A stretch of DNA of 64,000 bases from JAAZBA01 sp964461815 (GCA_964461815.1 CAYWVF010000005.1:1-64000); one strand, 5' to 3'. Shown: positions 17,280 through 26,269, numbered from the stretch's first letter. The notes: generated by a model from the letters alone, not told the origin. Made by a program: numbers and translations.

Positions 17280-17295
17280 GTAAGGAATGTATACT

Positions 17296-20200
17296 ATGTC
17301 AAAATTTTGTATGGGCTGCATGGAGCAGTATGAAGATGAAAAAAACATATGTCCGTATTGCGGATATATAGAGGGAACAGCCACGGAGCAGGCTCTGCAT
17401 ATGAAACCGGGCAGTATCCTGCAAGAGAGGTATATTGTCGGTACAGCTCTCGGCTACGGTGGCTTCGGTGTTACATATATCGCATGGGATGCTCTTCTGG
17501 AACAGAAGGTCGCAATCAAAGAGTATCTCCCCAGTGAGTTCTCCACACGTATGCCGGGAGGTACGCAGATCACCATATATACAGGTGATAAAAGCAAACA
17601 ATTCTATGCCGGTCTTGATCGTTTTATGGATGAAGCACGTCGCCTTGCAAATCTACAGGATGTGGACGGTATCGTTCACATTTACAATTGCTTTGAAGAA
17701 AACAATACCGCGTATATCATTATGGAATATCTTGAGGGTGAAACGCTTGCACAGCTTCTGAAAAAAGAGAGGAAGTATTCTCCGGAAGAAGCGATTTCTA
17801 TGCTTCTTCCGGTAATAGATTCCCTTGCTACGGTTCACGAACACGGAATTATCCATCGAGACATTGCGCCGGATAATATCTTTATCACTAAAAACGGTAC
17901 GGTGAAGATAATCGACTTTGGTGCAGCTCGTTATGAAACCACCTCGCACAGCAGAAGTCTGACAGTTATCATAAAGCCCGGTTATTCACCCGAAGAGCAG
18001 TATCGCAGTAAAAGTGATCAGGGTAGTCATACCGACGTATACGCTTTGGCTGCAACTCTTTACAAGATGATCACCGGAAAAACGCCGCCTGATGCACTGG
18101 AACGCAGAGCGTTCTTTGAAAACAAGAGAAAGGATATTCTAAAGCCGCTCTCTGTCTATTGTACAAGCATTGAAACCAATCACGAAAATGCCATATTGAA
18201 TGCAATGAATGTACGCATAGAGGACAGAACTCCTACAATGGCGGCATTCAAAGCGGAATTGACGTCCACAGCTCCCGTAAAGCGTGTGGCAGGTAAAATA
18301 CGAAAGATCGACCTGCTTCGTTGGCCGTTATGGGCAAAGATCGCTATACCTATCACCGCTTGTATGGTCATAACACTCGGCATACTGTTCGGAACAGGTG
18401 TGATCGGTTTCGAATCCGATCTGCAAAGTGATATTGTTATCCCGGATGGAATGACAAGAGTTCCGTCTGTTGTAAATGACACTCTTGAAGCTGCGGACGA
18501 GCGTCTAAACGAATCGATACTACTATATAAGATCACAGGCAAAGATTATTCCAATGACATACCGGCTGATTACATCTTAACACAGGATATATCCGCAGGT
18601 ACTGTCGTCGTACAAAATTCGATCGTAAATATTACCGTCAGCGGTGGTATACAGCTTGTTACTGTTCCGAATGTGATGAACTTAAGCGTTCAGGAAGCTA
18701 AGGATCAGCTTGTAGCGCTTGGATTTGTCCCAAAAATCGGCTATGCATACAGCAATGTTATTGCCAAAGGTAATGTTATATCTCAGAGTGAAGATCCATA
18801 CACAGATTGTCAATATGGTGCAAAAATATCATTGGTCGTTTCGTCAGGTGTCGATCCCTCTGTACAGACTAAAGTAAAGGATGTAAAGGTTCCAAGCTTT
18901 ATCGGAAAAAGCTATCAATCGGCTATTGATGAAGCCAAAAAGCTAGGGCTTACACTTTCAGTAAGTGAAAAGAGATATAGCTCCGAATATGCAGAAAACA
19001 CTATTATCTCTCAGGATATATCCGGCGGATCTACTGTAAAAACCGGTGATACGATAAATCTTGTTATTTCGCTTGGCAAAGAAATAATCAAAGTCCCGGA
19101 CTGTCAATATAAATCGGAATCGGCAGCCAAAGCAACCTTGAATAATCTTGGTTTGAAAGTCTCAACCACATATCAAATAAATGATTCTGTTTCTGTCGGT
19201 CTGGTCATATCTCAATCCCCTGCTGCCAACACTACGCTTAAGCCCGGAGATACTGTAAAGCTTGTGATCAGTAAAGGTTCGGATTTGGTTACTGTTCCGA
19301 ATGTTGTCGGCATGACCGAAGCGAACGCAACATCAAAGCTATCGGGGCTTGGACTAAATGTTTCTGTTGAATACGAAAATAGCGATACTGCTGCTTCCGG
19401 TACTGTCATTAAGCAGAACGCATCCACAAATTCGAAGATGCAAAAGGGTAGCGATATTACGATTATTGTAAGCCGTGGCACTCAGAAAGCAACTGTTCCA
19501 AATGTGATCGGGCAAGCAGAATCGAGCGCAGTAAGCATACTTCAAAATATTGGATTAAACGTATCTGTTATTCATGCATATAATGATACCGTTAGCAATG
19601 GTCATGTCATTAGTCAAAGTCCGTCAGTCGACACTACCTTGGAGAAGGGCTCTACCGTGACCATCTCGGTCAGCAAGGGTGCTAATTCCTTTAAGTCGAT
19701 CAGCATCAAATCGAAGCCTACAAAGACATCGTATAGTGTCGGCGATACGCTTGATACAAGTGGGCTTACCCTTAATGCAACTTACAGCGATGGCTCAACT
19801 CAAATCATATCGTCTGGATTCACTTGCAACCCAACAACACTTAACTCTGAAGGTACGCAAAGGATCACTGTTTCATATGGCGGTAAGACTACAACGTTTG
19901 ATGTATCTGTAGAGAAGGAAGCCGTTTATCTGGTCGGACTTGCTATAAGGACATATCCTATAAAGACATCATACTATGTTGGTGAAGTACTCAATACAAG
20001 CGGACTTACCCTTAATGCTGTCTATAGTGATGGTTTATATCAAATCATATCGTCAGGTTTTTCCTGTACTCCAATGGAACTCAACTCTGCCGGCACACAG
20101 ACGATTGCTGTTTCATTTGAAAAGCTATACGCATCGTTTACTGTGACCGTAAATGAAAGGTCAGCTACTCTGACCGGATTATCCATAAATACATACCCTA

Positions 20201-20397
20201 TAAAGACAGTATATTACGTCGGTGATACGCTCGACACAAGTGGACTTACTCTTACTGCAACTTACAGCTATGGTCCATCTCAAATCATATCGTCCGGATT
20301 TACTTGCAGCCCAACGAAGTTAAACAATTATGGTTCGCAGCGGATCACAGTTTCATATGGTGGAAAAACGACATCTTATACAGTTTCGGTACAGTAA
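17296..20397 (+). CDS. Receptor Ser/Thr kinase with six PASTA and three Ig-like repeats
   Basis: ATG at 17296 lies 9 nt after AAGGA; an in-frame ATG at 17287 would abut that site. The 1033 residues run: zinc ribbon (CMGCM, CPYC), kinase domain about 45-310 with Lys in AIKEYLPSE, HRDIAPDN and DFGAARYE, a membrane helix near 346-372, six PASTA repeats about 390-795 (each ending like GDTVKLVISKG), and three 80-residue bacterial Ig-like group 3 domains (YYVGDTLDTSGLTL type). PASTA repeats sense peptidoglycan fragments and lipid II in PknB/PrkC kinases; the Ig domains may extend them through the wall. Last gene of the secretion operon. PknB-like PASTA kinases usually sit beside cell-division genes, so this location is atypical. 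Confidence 0.9.
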   Translation: MSKFCMGCMEQYEDEKNICPYCGYIEGTATEQALHMKPGSILQERYIVGTALGYGGFGVTYIAWDALLEQKVAIKEYLPSEFSTRMPGGTQITIYTGDKSKQFYAGLDRFMDEARRLANLQDVDGIVHIYNCFEENNTAYIIMEYLEGETLAQLLKKERKYSPEEAISMLLPVIDSLATVHEHGIIHRDIAPDNIFITKNGTVKIIDFGAARYETTSHSRSLTVIIKPGYSPEEQYRSKSDQGSHTDVYALAATLYKMITGKTPPDALERRAFFENKRKDILKPLSVYCTSIETNHENAILNAMNVRIEDRTPTMAAFKAELTSTAPVKRVAGKIRKIDLLRWPLWAKIAIPITACMVITLGILFGTGVIGFESDLQSDIVIPDGMTRVPSVVNDTLEAADERLNESILLYKITGKDYSNDIPADYILTQDISAGTVVVQNSIVNITVSGGIQLVTVPNVMNLSVQEAKDQLVALGFVPKIGYAYSNVIAKGNVISQSEDPYTDCQYGAKISLVVSSGVDPSVQTKVKDVKVPSFIGKSYQSAIDEAKKLGLTLSVSEKRYSSEYAENTIISQDISGGSTVKTGDTINLVISLGKEIIKVPDCQYKSESAAKATLNNLGLKVSTTYQINDSVSVGLVISQSPAANTTLKPGDTVKLVISKGSDLVTVPNVVGMTEANATSKLSGLGLNVSVEYENSDTAASGTVIKQNASTNSKMQKGSDITIIVSRGTQKATVPNVIGQAESSAVSILQNIGLNVSVIHAYNDTVSNGHVISQSPSVDTTLEKGSTVTISVSKGANSFKSISIKSKPTKTSYSVGDTLDTSGLTLNATYSDGSTQIISSGFTCNPTTLNSEGTQRITVSYGGKTTTFDVSVEKEAVYLVGLAIRTYPIKTSYYVGEVLNTSGLTLNAVYSDGLYQIISSGFSCTPMELNSAGTQTIAVSFEKLYASFTVTVNERSATLTGLSINTYPIKTVYYVGDTLDTSGLTLTATYSYGPSQIISSGFTCSPTKLNNYGSQRITVSYGGKTTSYTVSVQ
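19693..20394 (+). repeat. 240-bp tandem repeat, three copies (Ig-like domains)
   Basis: Three units of about 240 bp start near 19693, 19933 and 20173, and stretches such as CAAATCATATCGTC recur in each. They encode the three Ig-like domains of the PASTA kinase. Confidence 0.75.
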
Positions 20398-20464
20398 TCT
20401 TATTCAATTATACAGTAATTGGATACTACTCCTGTATACCACATAAGTGACATCGTAAAAACAC

Positions 20465-20512
20465 ACTAGGCAGAAAAGGTATCAATGTCTCTCGATGCCT
20501 TTTCTGCCTAGT
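20465..20512 (+). terminator. Terminator of the type VII operon
   Basis: A 19-bp stem (20465-20483 with 20494-20512, one G-T wobble) with a 10-nt loop is followed by TTGCTAT. It closes the unit about 70 bp after the last kinase stop. Confidence 0.75.
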
Positions 20513-20582
20513 TTGCTATACATGAAAAACGATGGAAGCGTGTCCGTGCGGCATTCCATTTAGGTACATTATATTTCTTTTC

Positions 20583-20611
20583 TTGCAAAATGCAATAAAA
20601 TATGCTATATT
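20583..20611 (+). promoter_or_regulatory. Promoter of the GH99/WbsX-like gene
   Basis: TTGCAA at 20583-20588, 17-bp spacer, TATATT at 20606-20611, about 30 bp upstream of the ribosome site AAAGGAG. Confidence 0.65.
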
Positions 20612-20648
20612 ATTATCATACTGATCATCACATCAAAGGAGTATATTT

Positions 20649-21773
20649 ATGTCAAGAAAATACGATGTTGCGGCTTTCATATGGCCTGCATATACCGGAG
20701 ATGAGCTCCGCACAAGAATGTTCTGGCCTGAGGGCTTTGGCGAATGGCAGAGTGTTCATACAGCTCAGCCGAAGTTCCCCGGTCATAAGGCTCCCAGACG
20801 TCCTCTTTGGGGATATGTAAATGAAGCAAACCCCGATGTCATGGAGATGGAGATCGCCTGCGCTGCACGCCACGGTGTCAATGTATTCATCTACGACTGG
20901 TACTGGTACGACGACAGACCGTTTTTGGAAAACTGTCTGAACGACGGTTATCTGAAAGCTTCAAACAACGATCTGGTGAAGTTCTATCTCATGTGGGCTA
21001 ACCATGATGCTACCCATCTGTGGAACAAGGAGCTGTCCGATACCTGCGGTGATGTTGTCACATGGCGCGGTTCGGTAGGCATGGACATCTTCCGCAAGCT
21101 GGTGGATCGTTGGATCACAAAGTATTTCTCTCACCCCTCGTATTACAAGATCAACGGCTGCCCCGTATTTATGATATATGATCTGCATAAGTTTGAAGAG
21201 GGCTTTGGCGGTGCTGCCGAAGCTGTTGAAGCCGCTGCCTACTTCCGTCAGGCTGTAAAGGATGCAGGCTTCCCCGATCTGCACTTGCAGCTTGTGACCT
21301 ATGGTCAGCCGTCCTGGGCTACCTATGCTTACCGTGGCAAGAACGCTTCTCCAGATGCTGCTCCGCTGTACAAGCAGCTTGGAGTGGACAGTCTGACTCA
21401 TTATCAGTGGCAGTCCATGCTGGAGGGCGAAGAGGATTACGAAAAGGATCTGGCTTTGATCGAGGCTGAATTTGCCCGTATGGATAAGCTTCCGGACACC
21501 GTATTCTTCCCTCACGTCTCACTTGGTTGGGACAACAATACTCGATTCAAGAAATTCAAGCCCTTCGTCATCCACAATAACACACCTGAAAATGTGGAAA
21601 AGGCTCTGCGAATGGCTAAGAACTATGTTGACACACATGATCTGCCCGCTCCACTGGTCACGATCAACAGCTGGAACGAATGGACTGAGGGCAGCTATCT
21701 TCAGCCGGATGAGCTCTATGGCTATGGATATCTGGAAGCAGTCAAGCGTGTGTTTGTAGACGAAAATCTGTAA
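20649..21773 (+). CDS. GH99-like / WbsX-family glycan enzyme
   Basis: The 374-residue protein belongs to the WbsX-type family (Glyco_tran_WbsX, related to glycoside hydrolase family 99). Typical features: N-terminal VAAFIWPAYTGDE, MEMEIACAARHGVNVFIYDW with the WYWYD strand, HPSYYKINGCPVFMIYD, and the C-terminal VTINSWNEWTEGSYLQPD. These proteins act on mannose- or rhamnose-containing polysaccharides, but the exact reaction is not settled. It has no signal peptide, so it is probably cytoplasmic and acts on imported oligosaccharides or O-chain precursors. It is monocistronic with its own promoter and terminator. Confidence 0.82.
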   Translation: MSRKYDVAAFIWPAYTGDELRTRMFWPEGFGEWQSVHTAQPKFPGHKAPRRPLWGYVNEANPDVMEMEIACAARHGVNVFIYDWYWYDDRPFLENCLNDGYLKASNNDLVKFYLMWANHDATHLWNKELSDTCGDVVTWRGSVGMDIFRKLVDRWITKYFSHPSYYKINGCPVFMIYDLHKFEEGFGGAAEAVEAAAYFRQAVKDAGFPDLHLQLVTYGQPSWATYAYRGKNASPDAAPLYKQLGVDSLTHYQWQSMLEGEEDYEKDLALIEAEFARMDKLPDTVFFPHVSLGWDNNTRFKKFKPFVIHNNTPENVEKALRMAKNYVDTHDLPAPLVTINSWNEWTEGSYLQPDELYGYGYLEAVKRVFVDENL

Positions 21774-21787
21774 ATATACTATTTATT

Positions 21788-21827
21788 ATAGCATGACTGC
21801 CGAGGCTAACCTAAACAGTCATGCTAT
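21788..21827 (+). terminator. Terminator after the GH99/WbsX-like gene
   Basis: A perfect 12-bp stem (21788-21799, 21816-21827) with a 16-nt loop is followed by TGTTTT. Confidence 0.75.
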
Positions 21828-21867
21828 GTTTTGATAGCATTTAAAGCAAAATATAAGAGGTGTCACT

Positions 21868-22611
21868 ATGCAAAACGCAGAGATCGGAAATGCAATACCG
21901 TGGAATCCCTGGCACGGATGCAAACGGGTAAGCCCCGGCTGTAAGAATTGCTTTGTTTACAAGATGGACAAGCGCTACGGCAGAGATACTACCGTGATCA
22001 CAAAGGGCAAGACGACCTACGAGCTGAAGGATAAGGATTGCCCACCCAACTCTCTTGTCAAGCTGTGCTTCTCCTCCGATTTCTTCATCGAAGAAGCAGA
22101 TGCATGGCGAGACGGCTGTTGGGATTTTATACGTCGCAGAAAAGACTGCATTTTTGTTACAACAACGAAGCGGCCCGAAAGGATCAAATACTGTCTTCCG
22201 TCTGACTGGGGCGATGGTTGGGAGCACTTTCATTTAAGCATCTCCATCGAGAACCAGGAGATGGCAGATAAACGTTTGCCGCACTTCCTGGAAGCACCGT
22301 TAAAGCATCGTGAGGTGTTCTGCTCTCCGCTCATTGCACCTATAACGCTCGGCAAGTACCTTGATACAAGACTTATCAAGTGCGTGAATGTCGGAGGTGA
22401 GATGGCTCCAAAGGCTGACGTCAGACCGATCAAATACGAATGGGTAAAGGCGTTATACCTTGAGGCTAAGGAAAGAGATATAGAATTTTACTTTCATCAG
22501 TGTGGTTCTATGTTCCTTAAGGACGGTGTGAACATAGGAAAATGGAATTTAAACGATCAGATCAAGAGAGCTGAAGAAATACAGCACGAGCTTGAAGCGA
22601 CCTGTAAATGA
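21868..22611 (+). CDS. DUF5131 (phage Gp37/Gp68-like) protein
   Basis: A 247-residue protein with the N-terminal pattern NAIPWNPWHGC, then CX6CX2C (C18, C25, C28), typical of the DUF5131 family, which is related in layout to radical SAM proteins. Further family marks are the strand FVTTTKRPERIKYCLPSDW, LSISIENQEMADKRLPH and VNVGGEMAPKADVRPI. The biochemical role is unknown. Members occur in phages and free-standing in gut bacteria. It stands alone with an AGAGGTG ribosome site and a terminator behind it. Confidence 0.82.
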   Translation: MQNAEIGNAIPWNPWHGCKRVSPGCKNCFVYKMDKRYGRDTTVITKGKTTYELKDKDCPPNSLVKLCFSSDFFIEEADAWRDGCWDFIRRRKDCIFVTTTKRPERIKYCLPSDWGDGWEHFHLSISIENQEMADKRLPHFLEAPLKHREVFCSPLIAPITLGKYLDTRLIKCVNVGGEMAPKADVRPIKYEWVKALYLEAKERDIEFYFHQCGSMFLKDGVNIGKWNLNDQIKRAEEIQHELEATCK

Positions 22612-22660
22612 TCCGAGTCTTTAAGCTTGAAGTAACGGTATCGATAACATTTTTACACTG

Positions 22661-22697
22661 AAACAGTCTCAGTCGATGAATCGACTGAGACTGTTTT
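22661..22697. terminator. Bidirectional terminator between convergent genes
   Basis: A 17-bp perfect stem (22661-22677, 22680-22696) with A-rich and T-rich flanks sits between the DUF5131 gene and the nitroreductase gene coming from the right. The 2-nt loop implies that the central pairs open. Confidence 0.8.
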
Positions 22698-22702
22698 ATG
22701 CT

Positions 22703-23359
22703 TTATCCTATTACTTTTCGTCCGCTTGCTGCTTCAAAATGGTATTTTACTATACCCAGATCCAGCTTTGTATAGAAGCCGCCGCCACAATCTGCCTTTA
22801 CGTCGCCGTTCGGCAGCAGCTCAAAGTGGAACTTCTGCTGATTCATAGCGGTAGGAGCGAGAAGTGCTGCCTCCATACCTACCTTGAACCACTCCGGCAT
22901 ATTTTCACTCTTGCTGCATAGCTCCTCCATTGGCTTGCTCTTGTGGCTCTCTCCCTGTGTAACGCCGTAGCCTAAGGAGATCAGGCACACCTGCTTTTCT
23001 CCCTTTCCTACATCAGCCTTGCTTTTTCCATGTGTCAACGCTACCCAGCAGGTGTTCAGTCCGAGCTCCTGTGCCTTTAGTACGAGCTGCTCTCCGTAGT
23101 AGCCGAGCTTCTCATCAAGATCGGCTGACTTCTTACCCACAAGTGCGATGTAGCTATGTACTCCGCTAAACTTTCCGTAATGCGCCATAAAGGAATCAAA
23201 GCACTTCGGCTCATCATAGATGATCTGAATATGAAGTCCCGATTTTTTGTTGAGCTGGGCAGTCAGCGTATCAAGCTCCTTACGCTTCTCCTGCTCTATC
23301 GACTTATCGCTGTACTGTCTGACGCTGTGTCTCTGCTTCATGATCTCGAGAATATCCAT
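22703..23359 (-). CDS. Nitroreductase-family flavoprotein
   Basis: A 218-residue FMN-dependent oxidoreductase of the nitroreductase superfamily. The start MDILEIMKQRHSVRQYSDKS holds the RHSVRQY FMN-phosphate motif. The middle has LGYYGEQLVLKAQELGLNTCWVAL and the end LLAPTAMNQQKFHF. These enzymes reduce nitro compounds, quinones or flavins with NAD(P)H. The gene lies 51 bp downstream of an ArsR-type repressor on the same strand, with its own GGAGG site, so it is probably regulated by that repressor in response to a stress ligand. Confidence 0.85.
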   Translation of the reverse strand: MDILEIMKQRHSVRQYSDKSIEQEKRKELDTLTAQLNKKSGLHIQIIYDEPKCFDSFMAHYGKFSGVHSYIALVGKKSADLDEKLGYYGEQLVLKAQELGLNTCWVALTHGKSKADVGKGEKQVCLISLGYGVTQGESHKSKPMEELCSKSENMPEWFKVGMEAALLAPTAMNQQKFHFELLPNGDVKADCGGGFYTKLDLGIVKYHFEAASGRKVIG

Positions 23360-23410
23360 TATATATTAACCTCCAATCGTTATTTCCGCACAGTATAATA
23401 TAAGCTCTGC

Positions 23411-23770
23411 TTATTTTTCACTGCCGCTCCTGTCGGGCAGTGCTTTTGAAATGTCCTTGGCAAGCTGCAAGGTGGAGATCAGTCGTTCAAAGGACTCCAT
23501 CTCGGGATCGAAGTAATAGTAGTTCTTCGTTCCCTCCTTTCGAACCTTGACGATCCCCGCATCCTTCATGATCTGCAAATGATGAGAAACCGCAGGACGT
23601 GAAAGATTGATCTTCTCTGTTATCTCACATACTCTGACTCCGCTGCAAACGCCCAGTCGCATCATCTCCACAATAAGATGCTGCCTTGTCTCGTCTCCGA
23701 TAGCCGTCAGCAGCTTTTCACACTTTGAAAAGCTGTCCGCAAGCATGGCGACCTGTTCATGTATATCCAC
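23411..23770 (-). CDS. ArsR-family winged-helix repressor
   Basis: A 119-residue regulator starting at GTG after GAGAGGGAG. The winged-helix part includes ETRQHLIVEMMRLGVCSGVRV, then INLSRPAVSHHLQIMKDAGI and VRKEGTKNYYYF, the ArsR/SmtB pattern. The Cys in VCSGVRV sits before the recognition helix, but no full metal-binding CxC is present, so the signal may be redox or organic rather than metal. It heads a two-gene operon with the nitroreductase and probably represses itself through the palindrome just upstream. Confidence 0.85.
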   Translation of the reverse strand: MDIHEQVAMLADSFSKCEKLLTAIGDETRQHLIVEMMRLGVCSGVRVCEITEKINLSRPAVSHHLQIMKDAGIVKVRKEGTKNYYYFDPEMESFERLISTLQLAKDISKALPDRSGSEK

Positions 23771-23787
23771 TGCTCTCCCTCTCTTTC

Positions 23788-23803
23788 GTTTAAGTATTTA
23801 AAC
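23788..23803 (-). promoter_or_regulatory. Palindromic operator, likely bound by the ArsR protein
   Basis: GTTTAA-GTAT-TTAAAC is a perfect dyad placed between minus-strand TATAAT-type -10 elements (about 23806-23816) and the GTG start at 23770. Confidence 0.5.
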
Positions 23804-24015
23804 CGATTATATTATAGCATATATTTTGCCGAAATGCTCATTTGTAAAGAAAATCGAGTCGGATGAGGTATCACATACTGTTCGTCGAAGTTTTTTCTTT
23901 ATCTCCGAAAAATTTCTCAAAAAATATACTATAATATTACTGACCTCACCTAACAAATCGAAATTTTCACAGACTATATAAGTGAAAGCGTTGATCAATA
24001 GCTTGGAGTGCAACT

Positions 24016-25641
24016 ATGAAAAAGAAAGAACTGTTAAAACAATTTGACGATGAGCTGCTGGATAAGCTGTTCGGATTTTGTTATGCACGCACCAACGACA
24101 GCTATGAGGCTCGTGAGCTGTGCTCGGACATAATCTACGCCTTAGTCAAGGCATCTAATACAGACGGAGAAATAGCAAATCCGTATGCGTTCATCTGGAG
24201 AGTTGCCAGAAATGCTTATGCCGATTTTTCAGACGAGCGTAAAAAGCGTGCAGACACATTCTATGACGGTGATGCCGACGAGGTGCTGCAATTTATTCCT
24301 GCCGACGAGCAGGAGGACAACAGCATTGAAATGCTCGATACCGTTTACAAGCGCATCGCATTTTTGACCAAAGCATACCGTGAAGTGATGATAATGTACT
24401 ATATAGACGGTTTGTCTACTGCGGAAATAGCGAAGCTCCAAAGCACAAGTGAGAACGCCGTTCGTCAGAGATTATTTTCAGCCAGGCAAAAAATTAAAAG
24501 TGAGGTAGAAGAAATGACAGAGACATACAAAAGACCTTTAGCACTCGATAAGATCGATTACGTTATTTGGGGAAGCGGAGATCCCGCTTGGGGCGACCCC
24601 AGAAACACCTGCAACAGAATGTTTTCAAAGCAGATCGTGTGGCTTTGCCGCAAAAAGCCGATGAGCGCATCCGAGATCGCAGATGAGCTGAATGCACCTA
24701 CGGTTTATGTTGAGGAGGAGCTTGATATCCTCTGCAGCGGTCTGAACAGTAAGTACGGTATGCTCCGCAAGCTTGACAACGGCAGATACGCCATAAGCTT
24801 CATCCTGTTTGACAAGGACACGATAGAAAAGGCAACAGCACTCTATTCCGAGCAGCTTCCGAAGCTCTGCGATATAATATCGTCATATATCGAGGAGCAC
24901 AAAGCGGAATATCTTGCTTTTCCGTATCTCAATAAGAAGGTAGATATGAACCTTATCCTGTGGCAGCAGATATCAAATATATCATGGGCATTCTCGGAAA
25001 ACGTCAAGAGGATCTTAAAGGAGAAGCATTTCTCCGATATTACCGAGGTAAGCCGTCCGTTCAGCGTGTACGGCTACGTTGACAACGGGAAGTACTTTGG
25101 CGGCGGCTGGGACGGTGTTGAAGCTAAAAACGTATGTGGCTTCTCGAACGTTCATCTTGACAATATATACTTCTCACGCATCAAGAAGCACTTCCACTGC
25201 GGACTCAACGTATCTAAGGATCCTCAGATACAGCTCGCACTTCGTGTTATCTACGGTCTTGATATAACAACGCTGTCCGAACAGGAGAAGGAGCATGCAG
25301 CTAAGGCTATCGAGTGCGGATATTTATATCGTGAGGAAGATATGCTCTATACGAAGATACTTGTAAGCACTGTTCCCGATCAGGATGATCTCTACAGGAT
25401 CAGCAACGGCTTACAGAACGGATATTTTGATGCTGAAGCAGAGCTTGTTGCGACAAAGGTTGCCGCTCTCATCAAAAAGGCTGTTCCCGAATATCTTCTC
25501 AACGAATGGAGATTCGCAAATGATCTCGCAGGTATGCCCATCCTCGACGCTGTCGTAGATGGTCTTATCGAAAAGGGCATCCTCACACCACCTGAAAACG
25601 GTATCGGTGCAGAGGGCTGCTGGATGAGTGTTCAGAGATAA
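24016..25641 (+). CDS. ECF-type sigma factor with large C-terminal extension
   Basis: Residues about 1-170 are a sigma-70 family, ECF-like factor: region 2 (FDDELLDKLFGFCYARTND, then PYAFIWRVARNAYADFSDE) and region 4 (YREVMIMYYIDGLSTAEIAK, SENAVRQRLFSARQKIKSE). Residues about 171-541 form a further globular part with a winged-helix-like stretch (MSASEIADELNAPTVYVEEE), ending GIGAEGCWMSVQR. ECF factors are usually under 200 residues, so this is a sigma-sensor fusion. No anti-sigma gene is adjacent, which suggests the extension controls activity in cis. A strong terminator follows. Confidence 0.82.
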   Translation: MKKKELLKQFDDELLDKLFGFCYARTNDSYEARELCSDIIYALVKASNTDGEIANPYAFIWRVARNAYADFSDERKKRADTFYDGDADEVLQFIPADEQEDNSIEMLDTVYKRIAFLTKAYREVMIMYYIDGLSTAEIAKLQSTSENAVRQRLFSARQKIKSEVEEMTETYKRPLALDKIDYVIWGSGDPAWGDPRNTCNRMFSKQIVWLCRKKPMSASEIADELNAPTVYVEEELDILCSGLNSKYGMLRKLDNGRYAISFILFDKDTIEKATALYSEQLPKLCDIISSYIEEHKAEYLAFPYLNKKVDMNLILWQQISNISWAFSENVKRILKEKHFSDITEVSRPFSVYGYVDNGKYFGGGWDGVEAKNVCGFSNVHLDNIYFSRIKKHFHCGLNVSKDPQIQLALRVIYGLDITTLSEQEKEHAAKAIECGYLYREEDMLYTKILVSTVPDQDDLYRISNGLQNGYFDAEAELVATKVAALIKKAVPEYLLNEWRFANDLAGMPILDAVVDGLIEKGILTPPENGIGAEGCWMSVQR

Positions 25642-25648
25642 TTATTAC

Positions 25649-25681
25649 TGCCGAGGAGCTTGACTCCTCGGCATTTTTTTC
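25649..25681 (+). terminator. Rho-independent terminator after the sigma factor
   Basis: A 10-bp GC-rich stem TGCCGAGGAG with its complement, 5-nt loop, followed by seven T. Textbook. Confidence 0.92.
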
Positions 25682-25769
25682 GATCTCACCTATTGACACG
25701 AGCCGATTCATGTGGCATGATAAATATACGATAACAAATTTCAAACAGCAGATAAGGAGGTAGAGAGCT

Positions 25770-26258
25770 GTGTTTGACTGCGGATTCACGAGAGGTGACC
25801 GTTGGTTTCGATATCGTGCAGCTGCGATAATAGTTGAGAATGAGCATGTATTGTTTGCCGGTAATGAAACCGCCGACTATCTGTACTCTATCGGCGGTGG
25901 AGTGCAGCATGGCGAAACGGCGGAGGAAGCCGTCTTGCGAGAGGTCTTTGAGGAAACAGGTGTGCATTACGAGATAGACCATCTGGCAGTGATCCACGAA
26001 AACTTCTTCAACGAGAGCATCGGCGCACTCAATGAGCTTAACTGTCACGAGATCAGTCTCTATTTTCTGATGAAGCCTAGAGGTACACAGGAGCTTCACA
26101 GCAACAGCATGACTCAGGGAGTCAAGGAGAAGATGCGGTGGATACCGATCTGCGAGCTTGACAGGTACAAAGCCTACCCTACATTTTTGAAGGATTATTT
26201 CGGCAGAGAACACGCAGGGATCGAGCATATCGTAACCGATGAGCGTGTCCTGCGCTAA
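25770..26258 (+). CDS. NUDIX hydrolase
   Basis: GTG start 9 nt after AAGGAGG. The 162-residue protein has a complete Nudix box at 43-65: G-x5-E49, then R57-E58-x2-E61-E62-x-G64. These enzymes cleave nucleoside diphosphates linked to another group. The substrate is not clear, although the overall shape resembles 8-oxo-dGTP or ADP-sugar type members. It opens a plus-strand run of four enzymes with short gaps (11-30 bp). Confidence 0.9.
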   Translation: MFDCGFTRGDRWFRYRAAAIIVENEHVLFAGNETADYLYSIGGGVQHGETAEEAVLREVFEETGVHYEIDHLAVIHENFFNESIGALNELNCHEISLYFLMKPRGTQELHSNSMTQGVKEKMRWIPICELDRYKAYPTFLKDYFGREHAGIEHIVTDERVLR

Positions 26259-26269
26259 CGGTGTGACTA

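Noticed and set aside
17287..17295. ATG at 17287 as start of the PASTA kinase
   Set aside because: The ribosome site AGGA directly abuts this ATG; the ATG at 17296 has proper 9-nt spacing.
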